Positions 17,275-26,413 of a DNA stretch of 64,000 bases are shown piece after piece. A model generated the notes under the pieces. The model saw only the letters and a program-made list of their open reading frames with translations, did not search any database and was not told the DNA's origin. The DNA comes from Bradyrhizobium erythrophlei (GTDB lineage: Bacteria > Pseudomonadota > Alphaproteobacteria > Rhizobiales > Xanthobacteraceae): contig FSRD01000002.1 in the NCBI GenBank assembly GCA_900129675.1, positions 1,488,001 to 1,552,000 on the forward strand, written 5' to 3'. The translations under genes and the position numbers were made by a program. Numbering within the stretch: position 1 is the first letter of the stretch; every line of letters begins with the position of its first letter.

Positions 17275-17733
17275 ATGCCTAGACTGAAGTATTGGACCGT
17301 CGCCCCGGAAGCGGTGAAGCTCATGATGAGTCTGAACGCATACGTGGAAAAATCAAGTATCGAGGCGTCGCTGCGCCATCTTGTCAAGCTGAGGGTCTCG
17401 CAGATCAATGGGTGCGCGTACTGCGTCGATCTTCACTCGCACGAGGCATTGCGTGATGGAGAAAATTCGCAGCGGCTTCATTGTTTGACGGTCTGGCACG
17501 AAACCGAACTGTTCACTCCGCGTGAGCGCGCTGCGCTCGCATATGCAGAGAGCATTACGCGTATTTCCGAGACGCATGTTCCAGACGAGGACTACGATCA
17601 GGTCGAGCAGCATTTCAATGAGCTTGAACTTGTCGATCTAACGCTCACGATATCGACAATTAATGCCTGGAATCGGATGGCGATAAGCTTCCGCAGGCCG
17701 GTGGCCGAACGCCGTTCAACGCAGGCAACCTAA
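17275..17733 (+). CDS. AhpD-like/carboxymuconolactone decarboxylase family protein
   Basis: The 152-residue protein is a full-length member of the family, with QINGCAYCVDLHSHEA (CxxCxxxH) near residue 45-58 and the closing helices (ELVDLTLTISTINAWNRMAIS). It is the intact counterpart of the truncated gene at 7420-7752. AGGAGT sits a few bases before the ATG. The PNPOx-family gene begins 41 bases after its stop, so the two are probably co-transcribed. Family members act as thiol-dependent peroxidase adaptors. Confidence 0.87.
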   Translation: MPRLKYWTVAPEAVKLMMSLNAYVEKSSIEASLRHLVKLRVSQINGCAYCVDLHSHEALRDGENSQRLHCLTVWHETELFTPRERAALAYAESITRISETHVPDEDYDQVEQHFNELELVDLTLTISTINAWNRMAISFRRPVAERRSTQAT

Positions 17734-17774
17734 ACACAGAGGAGTCGTTCGCAAAGGGAATACTGACAACCGAA

Positions 17775-18221
17775 ATGAAAGCAGCCGTCGACGATATTGG
17801 ACTCTGTTTCGTTGCAACAGCCTCCAGTGACGGAATGCCGAACGTCTCTCCAAAGGGATCTCTCACCGTCTGGGATGGTGATCATTTGGCGTTTGCGAAT
17901 ATCGCGTCGCCGCGCACGATGAAGAACATAAAAGAAAACCTGAAGCTGGAGATAAATACGATCGATCAAATTTGCCGCCGTGGATTTCGATTCAAGGAGA
18001 CTGGAGAGATATTCGAGCGGGGTGATGTTTTCGACCATGTCGCGAATGATATCTGGAATCGAGAAGGGCGAGACGTTCCAATCCACGCGATCGTGAAGGT
18101 GCGTGTACTCGAAGCCCAGGAAGTGCTGTCTCCCGCCTATTGGCTCAGAAAGGGGGTCACTGTCGAAGAGGTGCGCCAGGTATGGGCCGGGAGGTTCGGT
18201 TACAAGATTATCCCGAAGTGA
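17775..18221 (+). CDS. Pyridoxamine 5'-phosphate oxidase-family flavin-binding protein
   Basis: The 148-residue protein has the split-barrel fold, with the typical strands FVATASSDGMPNVSPKGS and LAFANIASPRTMKNIKEN. It resembles the 158-residue protein at 28296-28772. These stand-alone domains bind FMN or F420-like cofactors and often reduce unknown oxidised compounds. The start is uncertain: the same frame continues upstream through CTGACAACCGAA, and the paralogue carries a longer N-terminus, so a few residues may be missing. The C-terminus (VTVEEVRQVWAGRFGYKIIP) matches the paralogue's end. Confidence 0.8.
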   Translation: MKAAVDDIGLCFVATASSDGMPNVSPKGSLTVWDGDHLAFANIASPRTMKNIKENLKLEINTIDQICRRGFRFKETGEIFERGDVFDHVANDIWNREGRDVPIHAIVKVRVLEAQEVLSPAYWLRKGVTVEEVRQVWAGRFGYKIIPK

Positions 18222-18497
18222 TGGTCCCGAAGAGGCGGCAATCCCGTTCCGAGTGAGCTGGAACGATGAACGCAGAAGTTAACAAACGTCCGCACCCGAT
18301 GACGCTCAGGTCCGGTGAGTTGATCATGACAACGCCCACCGGCGTCAGTCCCATCGTCGTGGAGACACAATCGCGGGCGGCATAGAGGATCTTGGTACAA
18401 TCGAGACGATCATCGGCGTGCCGGCTGGACGAATTTCGTGGGCGATCTTGGCGGGCTGCCTGAGCCGGCATGGGCTCGTCCGCCGTTGGCTCTTCTG

Positions 18498-19145
18498 CGA
18501 CCTCGGGCAATGTTCGCTATTTTACCGTTATTCGCGTTGAGCGGACAGCAGTCGGCCGATCGCTTAATGGGTCTACGCCCTAGAAAGCGCCCGGGCAATG
18601 ACGGGACACAGTATTGCGTTACGACTTCACTGGCCTCGGTTCAAGCGAGGGGGCAAGCGATGGCGGGCTGGCTGTCGCGCTACGTGCCGGCGGACACGCC
18701 CCAGGAGGACGACATCCCCGGCAACGTGCGTGTCATGGAAACCGGGGAGGGCCGGCTCCAGAACATGGTGCGCGCAGGCCGGCATCGGCTCTTTGCGGAC
18801 GAGCCCGAAAAAATGGCTGGCCTAGACTCCGGGCCGACGCCGTACGACTTCCTTTCCACCGCTCTTGGGGCGTGCACTTCGATGACGCTTCGCCTCTACG
18901 CGGACCGCAAGAACATTTCCCTGGGCCGCGTCAGCGTCGACGTCGCACATGAGGAGGTCCATGCCGTCGACTGCGCCGAGTGCGCGGTGGACGCCTCGCC
19001 GGAAGCGAAGATCGACCGCCGTGGACACCGAGGTGACCGAGGAGCTGCGGTCGAAGATCCTCGAGATCGCCAACAAGTGCCCGGTGCATCGTCCGCTTGA
19101 GTCCTCGTCCGTCGTGTCCACGTCGGTGGGCACGCTCAAGGAACC
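18498..19145 (+). pseudogene. Remains of a bifunctional alpha/beta hydrolase-OsmC gene
   Basis: Scattered frames show the start of an alpha/beta hydrolase (RPRAMFAI, then LRYDFTGLGSSEG at about 18612). They jump directly to the last residues of that domain (AGWLSRYVPADTP at 18662) and continue into the OsmC half (SGPTPYDFLSTALGACTSMT, then CPVHRPLESSSVVSTSVGTL). Most of the hydrolase, including its catalytic residues, has been deleted. A further frameshift near 19010 splits the OsmC half between the frames of 18438 and 18949. The OsmC cysteines survive but no continuous product is possible. Confidence 0.75.
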
Positions 19146-19293
19146 GACGCTTGCGCGAAGCCAGAGCCCTGTTCAGGACCTGGCTGGCAACAAGTCCTCT
19201 CTCAGAGACTGACGGAGGCGGGTGTAAGCTTCGACGAGCATGTCGACGCTGAAGCCACGGTTCAGTTCGCTCGCGTTCCTGCACGGAGCGGTG

Positions 19294-19980
19294 TCAGGCG
19301 TGGAGGGTCTCGCCGCCCTTGGCGTCTGCGTAATACTGAGGCGCCTCGCGACGGTCGTATTTCCCGTAGTCGCGCACGATCCGCGCCCTCCGGACCCTCG
19401 CCTTGTCATTCAGTGCGGAAGTGTCCTCGTAGGCCCGCGCTGCAGCTGCGTCCTTCCAGGATATGAGCAGAATCAGGTCGCCGGGCGTGAGCAAGGCCTC
19501 GAAGATGTCCCAGGACGTGCTGTCGGCGGCCCACGGATTCAGGCCGAGCCACTCGGCGCAATCGTACGGGTTGTTGGTCTGCTTCCACTCCGCGGGGCGA
19601 GTCGCGTTAATCAGCGTGACCGTCGTTCCCTCCCCGACTTCGGTCTCCTCGAGCCTCTGCTCCGTGAGGGCGTACCCCGGCGGCACTTGATTGTCAGCAG
19701 TGATCTGGCCGACGCGCAGGTGATAGTCAGCGAGGATTTCGTCGCGGCCCTTCTGCTGGACCTCGTGATGGCGCATTTGGGTGCGCCAGCGCACGAGCGA
19801 CTTCTCGTCCCGCCAGTTCGAATGCGAAAGGATCCAGCCCTCGCGGGTCAGGCTCTTGTAGCGGATGTTGTCGACGAAGCCCTCGACCTGCTCCAGCTCG
19901 GGGCGCAGTATCTTGGCGTTGTCGAGGTAGTCATCCCAGTTCTCTTTATTGGGGAGCGCCTCGAAAATCACTGAAAACAT
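19294..19980 (-). CDS. Antibiotic biosynthesis monooxygenase (ABM)-family protein
   Basis: The 228-residue protein starts with an ABM domain (MFSVIFEALPNKENWDDYL, then VEGFVDNIRYKSLTREGWIL and SNWRDEKSLVRWR). It has a second, more diverged ABM-like half in residues 120-200 (ISWKDAAAARAYED). ABM proteins are small dimeric alpha-beta barrels that act on quinones, aromatics or haem. A fused tandem arrangement of this length is known for the family. The C-terminal tail (VRRARIVRDYGKYDRREAPQ) is normal for the group. It has no close same-strand partner. Confidence 0.85.
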   Translation of the reverse strand: MFSVIFEALPNKENWDDYLDNAKILRPELEQVEGFVDNIRYKSLTREGWILSHSNWRDEKSLVRWRTQMRHHEVQQKGRDEILADYHLRVGQITADNQVPPGYALTEQRLEETEVGEGTTVTLINATRPAEWKQTNNPYDCAEWLGLNPWAADSTSWDIFEALLTPGDLILLISWKDAAAARAYEDTSALNDKARVRRARIVRDYGKYDRREAPQYYADAKGGETLHA

Positions 19981-20041
19981 GGTCGTATCTCGCTCCTAGA
20001 GTGCTGCGACGTAGTCGATCTCGATGTCGAAGTGCCCCGGC

Positions 20042-20275
20042 CATGAGCGTACTCGCAATTCTAATTGCCGCGAGCTGTATGCCGTCGGCCGCAGCCTCAC
20101 GACCGCGCTCGCCGCGACAGCGTTATTGGCAAAGAATCGACTCGTAAAGCTATGATTTCGATAACCGCGTGTAATACAGGCGCGCCCGGAGGATAGGCAC
20201 GTGAACACCTCTTCGGTCGCCGAGAGTTCCGTTCGGGCGAGTCCTCGCGGAGGGAAGCGCCGCACTCTCGCCGCG
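20042..20275 (+). repeat. Dispersed direct repeat, copy 1, with promoter-like motif and small GTG frame
   Basis: This stretch matches 58736-58972 along about 235 bases, with the best conservation at GTAAAGCTATGAT and CGATAACCGCGTGTAATACA. The segment GCCCGGAGGATAGGCACGTG offers GGAGG and a GTG start at 20202; the frame that follows codes a 44-residue Arg/Ala-rich peptide beginning MNTSSVAESSVRAS. TTGGCA and TATGAT, 19 bases apart, could be promoter hexamers. In copy 2 the frame shifts after five codons, so the peptide itself is not conserved. The element looks like a control region or small RNA rather than a gene. Confidence 0.55.
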
Positions 20276-20423
20276 GCGAGGTGCTCCGGCACGGTCCTCG
20301 ACACCAGCGCCGCACGCGCTCGAGCCGATCTATGACCGACTTCAATCACCCGCCGACCGGCTGCCGCGGCGAGCCGGCGCGCGGTTGAGCTACGCCGGCG
20401 CCGTCTCGAAATCATCAGTTTCC

Positions 20424-20651
20424 ACCCATTGACGATTTCTCTCGGCGTGAGAAGCAGATGTTTGTACCGCACCTTTGGCTTTCGCGCGCTGCGTCGATGG
20501 CATCGATTCCATAGCTACAGGTCATTGGACCATCGAGTTTTGCGTCGTATTTTCGGTGGTCTGCGAAGGAATTCGAAAGATGATGACATACCACACTCAA
20601 AGAGGTGGACGATGAAAGCGATAGTGGTGACGGGCCAGGCTGCGGGAACGG
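20424..20651. repeat. Duplicated divergent control region, copy 2
   Basis: This is the counterpart of 15371-15603. It directs the intact quinone reductase at 20612 on the plus strand. On the minus strand it leads into a frame METDDFETAPA that stops after 11 codons, the stub of the small hypothetical gene that is intact at 15042-15374. Confidence 0.65.
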
Positions 20652-21529
20652 CCGGAATGAAGCTGGTGGAGCGGCCCCGGCCGCAGGCAGCGATAAACGA
20701 CGTCGTCGTCCAGGTTCATGCGTCGGGATTCGTCGGGACTGAGTTGGCGTGGCCCTCGACCTGGGCCGATCGCCTCGACCGTGACCGAACACCGTCGATC
20801 CCTGGACACGAGCTGGCCGGAGTGGTCACCGCCCTCGGCTATGGCACGACAGGGCTGTCGGTCGGACAGCGAGTGTTCGGCCTCGCCGACTGGTATCGCA
20901 ACGGCACTCTGGCGGAGTACGTGGCAGTCGAGGCACGCAACCTCGCGCCGCTGCCGGGCGACGTCGACTTCACGGTGGGCGCGAGCCTGCCGATCTCGGG
21001 CCTGACCGCGTGGCAGGGACTGTTCGAGCACGGCCGCCTTCGGGCGGGGCAGAGCGTCATCGCGCAGGGCGCGGCCGGCGCAGTCGGGTCGATGGTGACC
21101 CAGCTCGCACGTGAGGCCGGCGCCTACGTCATCGGCACCGGACGCGCCGCCGACCGTCAGAAGGCGCTCGACTTCGGCGCGCAAGAGTTCGTCGACCTCG
21201 AGAACGACGCCTTGGAAGACGTCGGCGGCGTCGATTTGGTGTTCGATCTCATCGGCGGCGACATCGGGAAGCGGTCCGCGCGCCTGGTTCGAGCCGGAGG
21301 AACGCTGGTGTCCATCGTCGGGCCGAGCGAGGCACGGCCCGCCGACGGTCTGGCGGTCGACTTCGTTGTCGAGTCCGATCGTGCCCAACTGGGTGAGATC
21401 GTCCAGCGGGTGCGGGACGGACGACTGCGGACGAACATCGGCACCGTCTCGACCCTCGATGACGCCGTCGCCGCCTTCAACCAGACCAAGCGGATCAACG
21501 GGAAGACGATCATCCGCGTTCGTCCGTGA
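20612..21529 (+). CDS. NADP-dependent quinone reductase-like MDR-family oxidoreductase
   Basis: The 305-residue protein is a zinc-free member of the medium-chain dehydrogenase/reductase family. It has a GroES-like N-terminal half (IPGHELAGVVTALGYGTTGL, VGQRVFGLADWYRNGTLAEY) and a nucleotide-binding half with QGAAGAVGSMVTQLAREAG. The metal-binding cysteines of alcohol dehydrogenases are absent, as in quinone oxidoreductases. It reduces quinones or enones with NADPH by family. The start has AGAGGTGGAC upstream and is conserved in all three 5' copies. A close paralogue is at 42824-43741, and remnants are at 15562 and 147. Length is normal. Confidence 0.88.
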   Translation: MKAIVVTGQAAGTAGMKLVERPRPQAAINDVVVQVHASGFVGTELAWPSTWADRLDRDRTPSIPGHELAGVVTALGYGTTGLSVGQRVFGLADWYRNGTLAEYVAVEARNLAPLPGDVDFTVGASLPISGLTAWQGLFEHGRLRAGQSVIAQGAAGAVGSMVTQLAREAGAYVIGTGRAADRQKALDFGAQEFVDLENDALEDVGGVDLVFDLIGGDIGKRSARLVRAGGTLVSIVGPSEARPADGLAVDFVVESDRAQLGEIVQRVRDGRLRTNIGTVSTLDDAVAAFNQTKRINGKTIIRVRP

Positions 21530-21714
21530 GCGACTGCGCCTATCGATGCGCGCGGCCGACCGGCGCTGTCCAGATCGGCCCGTCATCTTCGAGGAAGAGG
21601 AAGCAAGTAAGCCGGTTTGACCGCGCATTCGCGGACCACGCTATCTGGCGCCGACCGAACGGATCGAGCCCAGATTGCATCAGCTCGAGCTTATAGCATG
21701 GAAAGGAATGAGAA

Positions 21715-21996
21715 ATGGCAGTCGCGACGTGGAACGGGACAATGATAGCGGAATCGGACAAGACCGTTGTCGTCGAAGGCAACCACTACTTCCCGCCCGA
21801 TTCCGTCAATACACAATATCTTAGGCAGAGCGCGACGACCAGCCGGTGTCCATGGAAGGGTCTTGCGAATTACTTTTCGCTTATCGTCGATGGCAAAACT
21901 AATGAAGATGCAGCATGGTATTACGCCGAGCCCTCCGATGCAGCTGCGGCCATTAAAGGCTACATCGCATTCTGGAAAGGTGTGGATGTAAGGTAA
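21715..21996 (+). CDS. DUF427-family protein
   Basis: The 93-residue protein matches the small DUF427 family: ATWNGTMIAESDKTVVVEGN, NYFSLIVDGK and a C-terminal YIAFWKGVDV. The fold is a small beta domain of unknown function, and the usual length is 90-150 residues. AAGGAATGAGAA before the ATG gives a good ribosome site. In other genomes it often accompanies redox or stress genes. It follows the quinone reductase by about 185 bases and is probably separate. Confidence 0.85.
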   Translation: MAVATWNGTMIAESDKTVVVEGNHYFPPDSVNTQYLRQSATTSRCPWKGLANYFSLIVDGKTNEDAAWYYAEPSDAAAAIKGYIAFWKGVDVR

Positions 21997-22495
21997 TGGA
22001 CTGACCGCCGTCCTCACCCCCCACCTTAAAGGCCGACGGCGGCTATCGGGGTCACGGCAAGAACAGTGCTCAGATTCATGGTACTTTGGCCGAACCATTA
22101 GCATCGGTCTTGATGATAATGCCGCCCGGTCGAATGGCGGCCCACCAGCCGGATTGGACGGAGTTCACCAGGCTTCGTCAATTCGGTGGTCCAGGAATTC
22201 GCCATCATCACCGACATGGTGTAACCGCTAGCCGCCCACTCGCCCGAGCGGCGCAAGCGACGTCTCGACGGAAGCGAAGAGCTCGACCTCTTGGGGCAAG
22301 GCCCCCGCCGCGCAGGATGTAGGCGCCGCCCATCTCCGCCGACTCGCGGGTCTTGCTCTGATCGAAGAGGTAGGTGGCCATACGTCGCCTCGATCATAGT
22401 TTCGCCGGTTACGTCTATTCAACCCCGATCGGCGCGACACACCTTTCTTGCGATCAAATCTGCAACGGGATGCCGTGCTAAAATCGAACCGATCC
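21997..22495. other. Degenerate stretch without an intact gene
   Basis: On the minus strand from about 22384 an ATG opens a frame MATYLFDQSKTRESAEMGGA. It continues in a second frame (ALPQEVELFASVETSLAPLG) and a third (YTMSVMMANSWTTELTK), which suggests a decayed gene of roughly 90 codons. I do not recognise the family. The rest of the stretch shows nothing. Confidence 0.35.
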
Positions 22496-22896
22496 TCACA
22501 TGGTAGTCCGCGTGTCGAGGTTTGTTCGCTGGGCGGCACTCACCTCGGGCGCGCTGGGAACTGAGGTCGTCAGCAGGACCGCAGCGGCCAGAACCCAGTA
22601 GTACCAGGCGTCAAGCCCAGTAAAATGGAAAGCGGAGGGGCAGTGATTGAGATCACACCCAATGCGCGGTCCACCCAGAGATGCAGCCAGTAACGGATGA
22701 CCCGGACGAGCCCCGTCGCGTGGTCCGTGAAAGCCGGCAGCAGCAGTGCCGTGACGCGGGTCACCACCGAAAGCCACAGCGCGACAGGACTGCTCTTGCC
22801 TAGCTTCAGCAGGAATGGCGCGACCATCAAGACGATGGCAATAGGATAGTCGATTAGGTAGGTGTGAATAGATTTTGCGATGAAGTGAAAGGGCAT
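22496..22896 (-). pseudogene. SPW-repeat membrane protein gene with frameshift
   Basis: From ATG 22896 the frame gives MPFHFIAKSIHTYLIDYPIA and continues close to the paralogue at 190-588 through WLHLWVDRALGVISIT. It then loses frame around 22635. The second frame carries FTGLDAWYYWVLAAAVLLTT to the stop at 22496. One or two bases lost or gained in the run near 22630-22640 account for the split. It shares its upstream region with the first copy. Confidence 0.8.
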
Positions 22897-23371
22897 GGCG
22901 CAACTCCTGCATGCTGGGCTGCTCGATCGAGTTCTTGGGACATCGAGAGTAGGGGCTGCGCACACGAACGGCGGATCGACCGCGTTGTGATCGATGGGGC
23001 ACCCGTGCTGCCACCGAGTATCGATGAGGTGTATGAGGGGGGTATTCCCGTCTGCGCGCCGTTAGAAATGCAGGATCGTTATCGTTTTCATTCTCTCAGG
23101 CGGCCGCGTCTAAAGCTTTCAGACGCCAACGGCCCCCGCGGGAGGTCAGGCCAGCGCTCGAGTTGAAATCTCTTCCATTCAAACGCTCCCGGTTTATCCT
23201 TCCCAATTGACGCCAACCTAGCACCGGCGGAGCGAGAGCCTTCCATCCCATCGATTCTGAGCAAATCTTGTTCTGACCCCGTGTTCACAGTTCGTCCAAA
23301 GTAGCGTGAATCTGCGCATTGTTCTTGTCATGGCCCCGATCACTCGGGGCGCCGTCCTCTTCGATCTGATA
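22897..23371. other. Upstream region of the second SPW copy and spacer
   Basis: About 23050-23100 resembles 735-790 before the intact SPW gene. No coding frame, terminator or promoter could be supported in the remainder. Confidence 0.35.
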
Positions 23372-24152
23372 CGCAACCGAAGACGCGTTTCGCTTCTGAC
23401 CGATAGTTTGAAGGGTCGGTCCCCTAGTGGTACCGGAAGGTTCGAGTGAAGCTGCTGCGGCTCTGATACCCCGCGTGAAGTGCAACTTGCTCGATGGACA
23501 ATGCATTGGCAGCCAGCAGGCCAGCCGCATGCCGCATGCGGAGACGTCTCAGGACGGACATCGGCGATTCACCAAACGCGGCGGTGAATCTCGCCATGAA
23601 CGCCTAGCGGCTCAACCCAACCGATCTGCACAGGGTTTGAACACTGAAGTCCGCCGCGAGACGTGATGCCATTTCGGCGAACGCGCGCGTTATCGGCGGG
23701 TCATTCAAAAGCGAAAAGTGCTCCACCCAAGCGCTTGCAGAAGTCAGACTGCGACGAAGCAGGGTCAGCAGCACGAGCTTGAACAGCGCTGACGCCATCG
23801 GTCACCCACCGATCTCGTGCGCGGCAAGTTCAACCATCGCGTAGCTTATGAGCTGGTTGAGCTGATCACACGCATCAAAGGTTTCGACTACCGGCGAAGC
23901 GAGTGCAGCAAAGAGATCCAGTCCCGGACCGTAAAGCGCATGGAAGCAACTGCAGACGAACGAAAATGATGCCTCGTCCTCGCTGATCTCGTAGCGGCGC
24001 TCGTCCAGCACTTCGGAAAGATCACCGGCGATTTCAGCCTGGGCCTGCTCATCGCCTTCGATCGGTTCGCTTCGCTCGAGTGGAGCATCAGCAACGTAGC
24101 CGAAGTACGTTTTTCGGGCGATTTGGAGGGCCGCCCCCTCAAGCGAAAGCAT
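23372..24152 (-). pseudogene. AraC-family regulator gene with several stop codons
   Basis: The translation follows the intact AraC protein at 52344-53348. It shows YGPGLDLFAALASPVVETFD, LFKLVLLTLLRRSLTSASAW and RAFAEMASR, then the helix-turn-helix region AFMARF and ALSIEQVALHAGYQSRSSFT, and ends near NYRSEA. The frame is broken by TGA after HEIGG (about 23803), by a stop after SVGLSR (about 23604) and by TAG after FRYH (about 23432). The N-terminal cupin part is diverged. It cannot make a full regulator. It lies next to the leftward redox/efflux set and may have been its original activator. Confidence 0.8.
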
Positions 24153-24211
24153 TGTTCTTGTTCGTCGTTACCTCCTCGAGGACCCTCGTTCCTCTTAATG
24201 CGTCTGAAGGT

Positions 24212-24631
24212 TTATTTGACGGGGGTGGTCAGAGGGTTGTCATCGGTGTCGAGGACGAAAACAGCGAGCAGCTTTGCCGGCTCGGTCTTGCTCGCGTTGC
24301 GGCTGATCGAATGGATCGCACCCGGTGGTTCGGACCAGCTCTCGCCGGCCCGATAGATGCGCGTCTCGCCGTCGTTCACCCTCGACTCGATCGCGCCCGA
24401 GATCACATAGGCGTAGATGAAAGCCGACTTCGCGTGGGTGTGGGACGGAGAGGCCGCGCCCGGCGCGTAATCGACCTCCACCGCGAGCAGCGACTTGCCA
24501 GGGATATTGGGAATGGCCGCCTCGAAGTTCTTCGTGACGGTTTCCGTTTCACCATCATGGGCCGAGACGCGGCCGGCCATCGAGATGGTGAGGGCCGCGC
24601 AGGTCGCGGCGATGATGGTTCGGATCTTCAT
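24212..24631 (-). CDS. Secreted small cupin protein, copy 1
   Basis: The 139-residue protein starts with a signal peptide (MKIRTIIAATCAALTISMAG, then VSAH), followed by one cupin barrel. The metal-binding pair is in SPSHTHAKSAFIYAY, with the second cupin motif in GESWSEPPGAIHSISRN. Such monodomain cupins bind a metal and often act on aromatics, but no substrate is known here. AGGAGA precedes the ATG. It differs from the gene at 27822-28241 at about ten residues, so the two are recent duplicates within one leftward gene set. A nonsense-mutated third copy is at 7029-7400. Confidence 0.87.
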   Translation of the reverse strand: MKIRTIIAATCAALTISMAGRVSAHDGETETVTKNFEAAIPNIPGKSLLAVEVDYAPGAASPSHTHAKSAFIYAYVISGAIESRVNDGETRIYRAGESWSEPPGAIHSISRNASKTEPAKLLAVFVLDTDDNPLTTPVK

Positions 24632-24714
24632 GGGCTTTCTCCTTCTTCCTGTAGGTTGGTCTTCGTTCTTCATTGTTTCCTCCCGCCCTTGCCGGCCTGC
24701 ACCGAACGGGTCAG

Positions 24715-26148
24715 TCATCGCGGGATGAAGTCGACGTGGGGCCCCGGCTCGATAATGAACACCGCGAGCGTGGCGAGAACGCAGGCGACCGCGGCGACAG
24801 CCATCGCCATGTGGAATCCCGAGAACAGCTGAGGACCGCCCTGCTGCAGGACGCCGCCGAGCAGGGCGATGGCGAAGAGCGACCCGGCGCGCGAGACCGC
24901 GCTGTTGACGCCAGACGCGGTTCCGGCGCGATCGGACTCGACGGAGGTGAGGACGAGGGTCGTCAACGGCGCGATCGCAAGGCTCATGCCCAGCGCCAGC
25001 AACAGGATGCCGGGGAAGATGTCCGCCCAATAAGTCGCGTTCGGACCGACACGGAGCGCCATGGTGCATCCCAAGGCGACGACGGCGCCGCCGGCGAACA
25101 ATGGCAAGCGCCGGCCGAACCGGCGGCAGAGCATACCGGCGAGCGGCGAGACGACCGTAATTAGCACTTGCAGGGGAATAAAGGCCAGGCCCGCCACCAG
25201 CGTCGGCAGATGCGCGCCCCGGATCATCACGAACGGGATCAAGGTTAGCATGACCGTGAACGGCCCGTAGAGGAGCGCGGTGAACAGGTTCGCGCCGACG
25301 ACCGACCGCGAGGCGAAGAGTGACGGGGGCAGCATGGCGTTGTCGCCTAATCGCCGTTGGGTCGCGATGAGGCCAGCTAAGCCGCCCAGACCGACAATCA
25401 CGGTGACGAGCACCCAGAGGTTCAGAGCGGAACCGTTGGTCAGGCTGGTCAGCCCCGCGCCCAGCCCGCCGAGCCCGACTGTTGAAAGGACCGCGCCGCC
25501 GACGTCGACCCGGGCGTGGCTGGTCGGGACGTCCTTGGGTATCCACACGGCGCCGGCGGCCAGCGCGCTGACGACGACAGGCAGGAGCATCAGAAAGGTC
25601 GTCCGCCAAGACCCGTTATCGAGGATCGCGCCGGCGATCGCGGGCGCGACGCCGCTGGCGACAGCCGCGGCTGCGGACCAGATGCCGACTGCACGGGCTT
25701 TCTTGTCGGCGGGAAAGGCCTGCCCAAGCACGGAAAGGCCGTTGGGCAGGATCACGGCTTCACCCAAGCCTTGCAGGAAGCGGCCAACGATGAGCTGCGC
25801 GAAACTCGGCGCGAAACCAATCGCGGCCGCGCCCAGGCCGTAGAGAGTGATCCCCCCGAGGAAGATCCGCTTCTGTCCGAACCGGTCACCCAGAGCGCCG
25901 GCGACCAAGGTCAGAGCCGCGAGCGGCAGGAGCTCGGCGTTCATCACCCACTGCAGTTCGAGCGGCGACAGGCGCATATCTCGGCCAATGGCCGCGAGCG
26001 CGACTGTGACAACGGCGCTGCTGACGAACACGAGGCAGCCGCCCAGGCTCGACGCGGCGAGCACCTTGGTGCTGCCCTGCGCGCCGACGGCCTTAGCCTC
26101 GGAGAGCGCCAGGCCGCGGTCGATCAGGATCAGGGACGCGCTACTCAC
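24715..26148 (-). CDS. Major facilitator superfamily drug efflux protein (DHA2 type)
   Basis: The 477-residue protein has about 14 hydrophobic segments and the MFS motif A region GALGDRFGQKRIFLGG near residue 85. It has motif C-like segments, as expected of proton-coupled multidrug exporters of the EmrB/QacA group. An N-terminal cytoplasmic tail of about 28 residues precedes the first helix. It lies 83 bases upstream of the cupin gene on the same strand, so they are probably co-transcribed. The substrate is not predictable; the company of azoreductase, GST and SDR points to toxic aromatics or quinones. Confidence 0.85.
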   Translation of the reverse strand: MSSASLILIDRGLALSEAKAVGAQGSTKVLAASSLGGCLVFVSSAVVTVALAAIGRDMRLSPLELQWVMNAELLPLAALTLVAGALGDRFGQKRIFLGGITLYGLGAAAIGFAPSFAQLIVGRFLQGLGEAVILPNGLSVLGQAFPADKKARAVGIWSAAAAVASGVAPAIAGAILDNGSWRTTFLMLLPVVVSALAAGAVWIPKDVPTSHARVDVGGAVLSTVGLGGLGAGLTSLTNGSALNLWVLVTVIVGLGGLAGLIATQRRLGDNAMLPPSLFASRSVVGANLFTALLYGPFTVMLTLIPFVMIRGAHLPTLVAGLAFIPLQVLITVVSPLAGMLCRRFGRRLPLFAGGAVVALGCTMALRVGPNATYWADIFPGILLLALGMSLAIAPLTTLVLTSVESDRAGTASGVNSAVSRAGSLFAIALLGGVLQQGGPQLFSGFHMAMAVAAVACVLATLAVFIIEPGPHVDFIPR

Positions 26149-26193
26149 GACATAATCCCTCAGGTTAAGTCGCGCGATTCGCGGCGCGCGAGC

Positions 26194-26325
26194 TCATTGG
26201 CCAGCAGCCCGAAGCCAAGCCGCGGTGTCCGTTCGCGGATACGCCCGTAACCTCGCGACCCAGTGTCCACCGCGCGCAAGAGGAAGGCTCACGGCACCGG
26301 TGGTGCCGGCAACAAAGATTCTCAC
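26194..26325 (-). pseudogene. N-terminal stub of an NAD-dependent epimerase/SDR gene
   Basis: After a good ribosome site (AAGGAG) a GTG at 26325 starts VRIFVAGTTGAVSLPLARGG, the nucleotide-binding start of extended SDR enzymes (GxTGxxG). It runs 43 codons to TGA at 26194-26196. The remainder of the gene is missing. The stub sits between the MFS and NmrA-type genes of the leftward set. Confidence 0.65.
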
Positions 26326-26413
26326 GAGCGGAACTCCTTCGAGATGTGAGCACCGCGGTGCGGTGCACTTCGCTTAGTTTTTGGCAGTGTTGGCGCCGGC
26401 TGTGACGGCGTGA

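Noticed and set aside
18208..18510. Leftward frame of 100 codons (GLTPVGVVMINSPDLS and so on)
   Set aside because: It has no ribosome site or recalled family and overlaps the start of the hydrolase-OsmC remnant.
20597..21628. Open frames opposite both quinone reductase genes (also 42551-43747)
   Set aside because: They look conserved with each other only because the sense genes are duplicated; no start signals or domain features.
24212..25609. A 465-codon frame ending in the cupin
   Set aside because: The first two thirds are the shadow of the MFS gene; the cupin has its own signal peptide and ribosome site at 24631.
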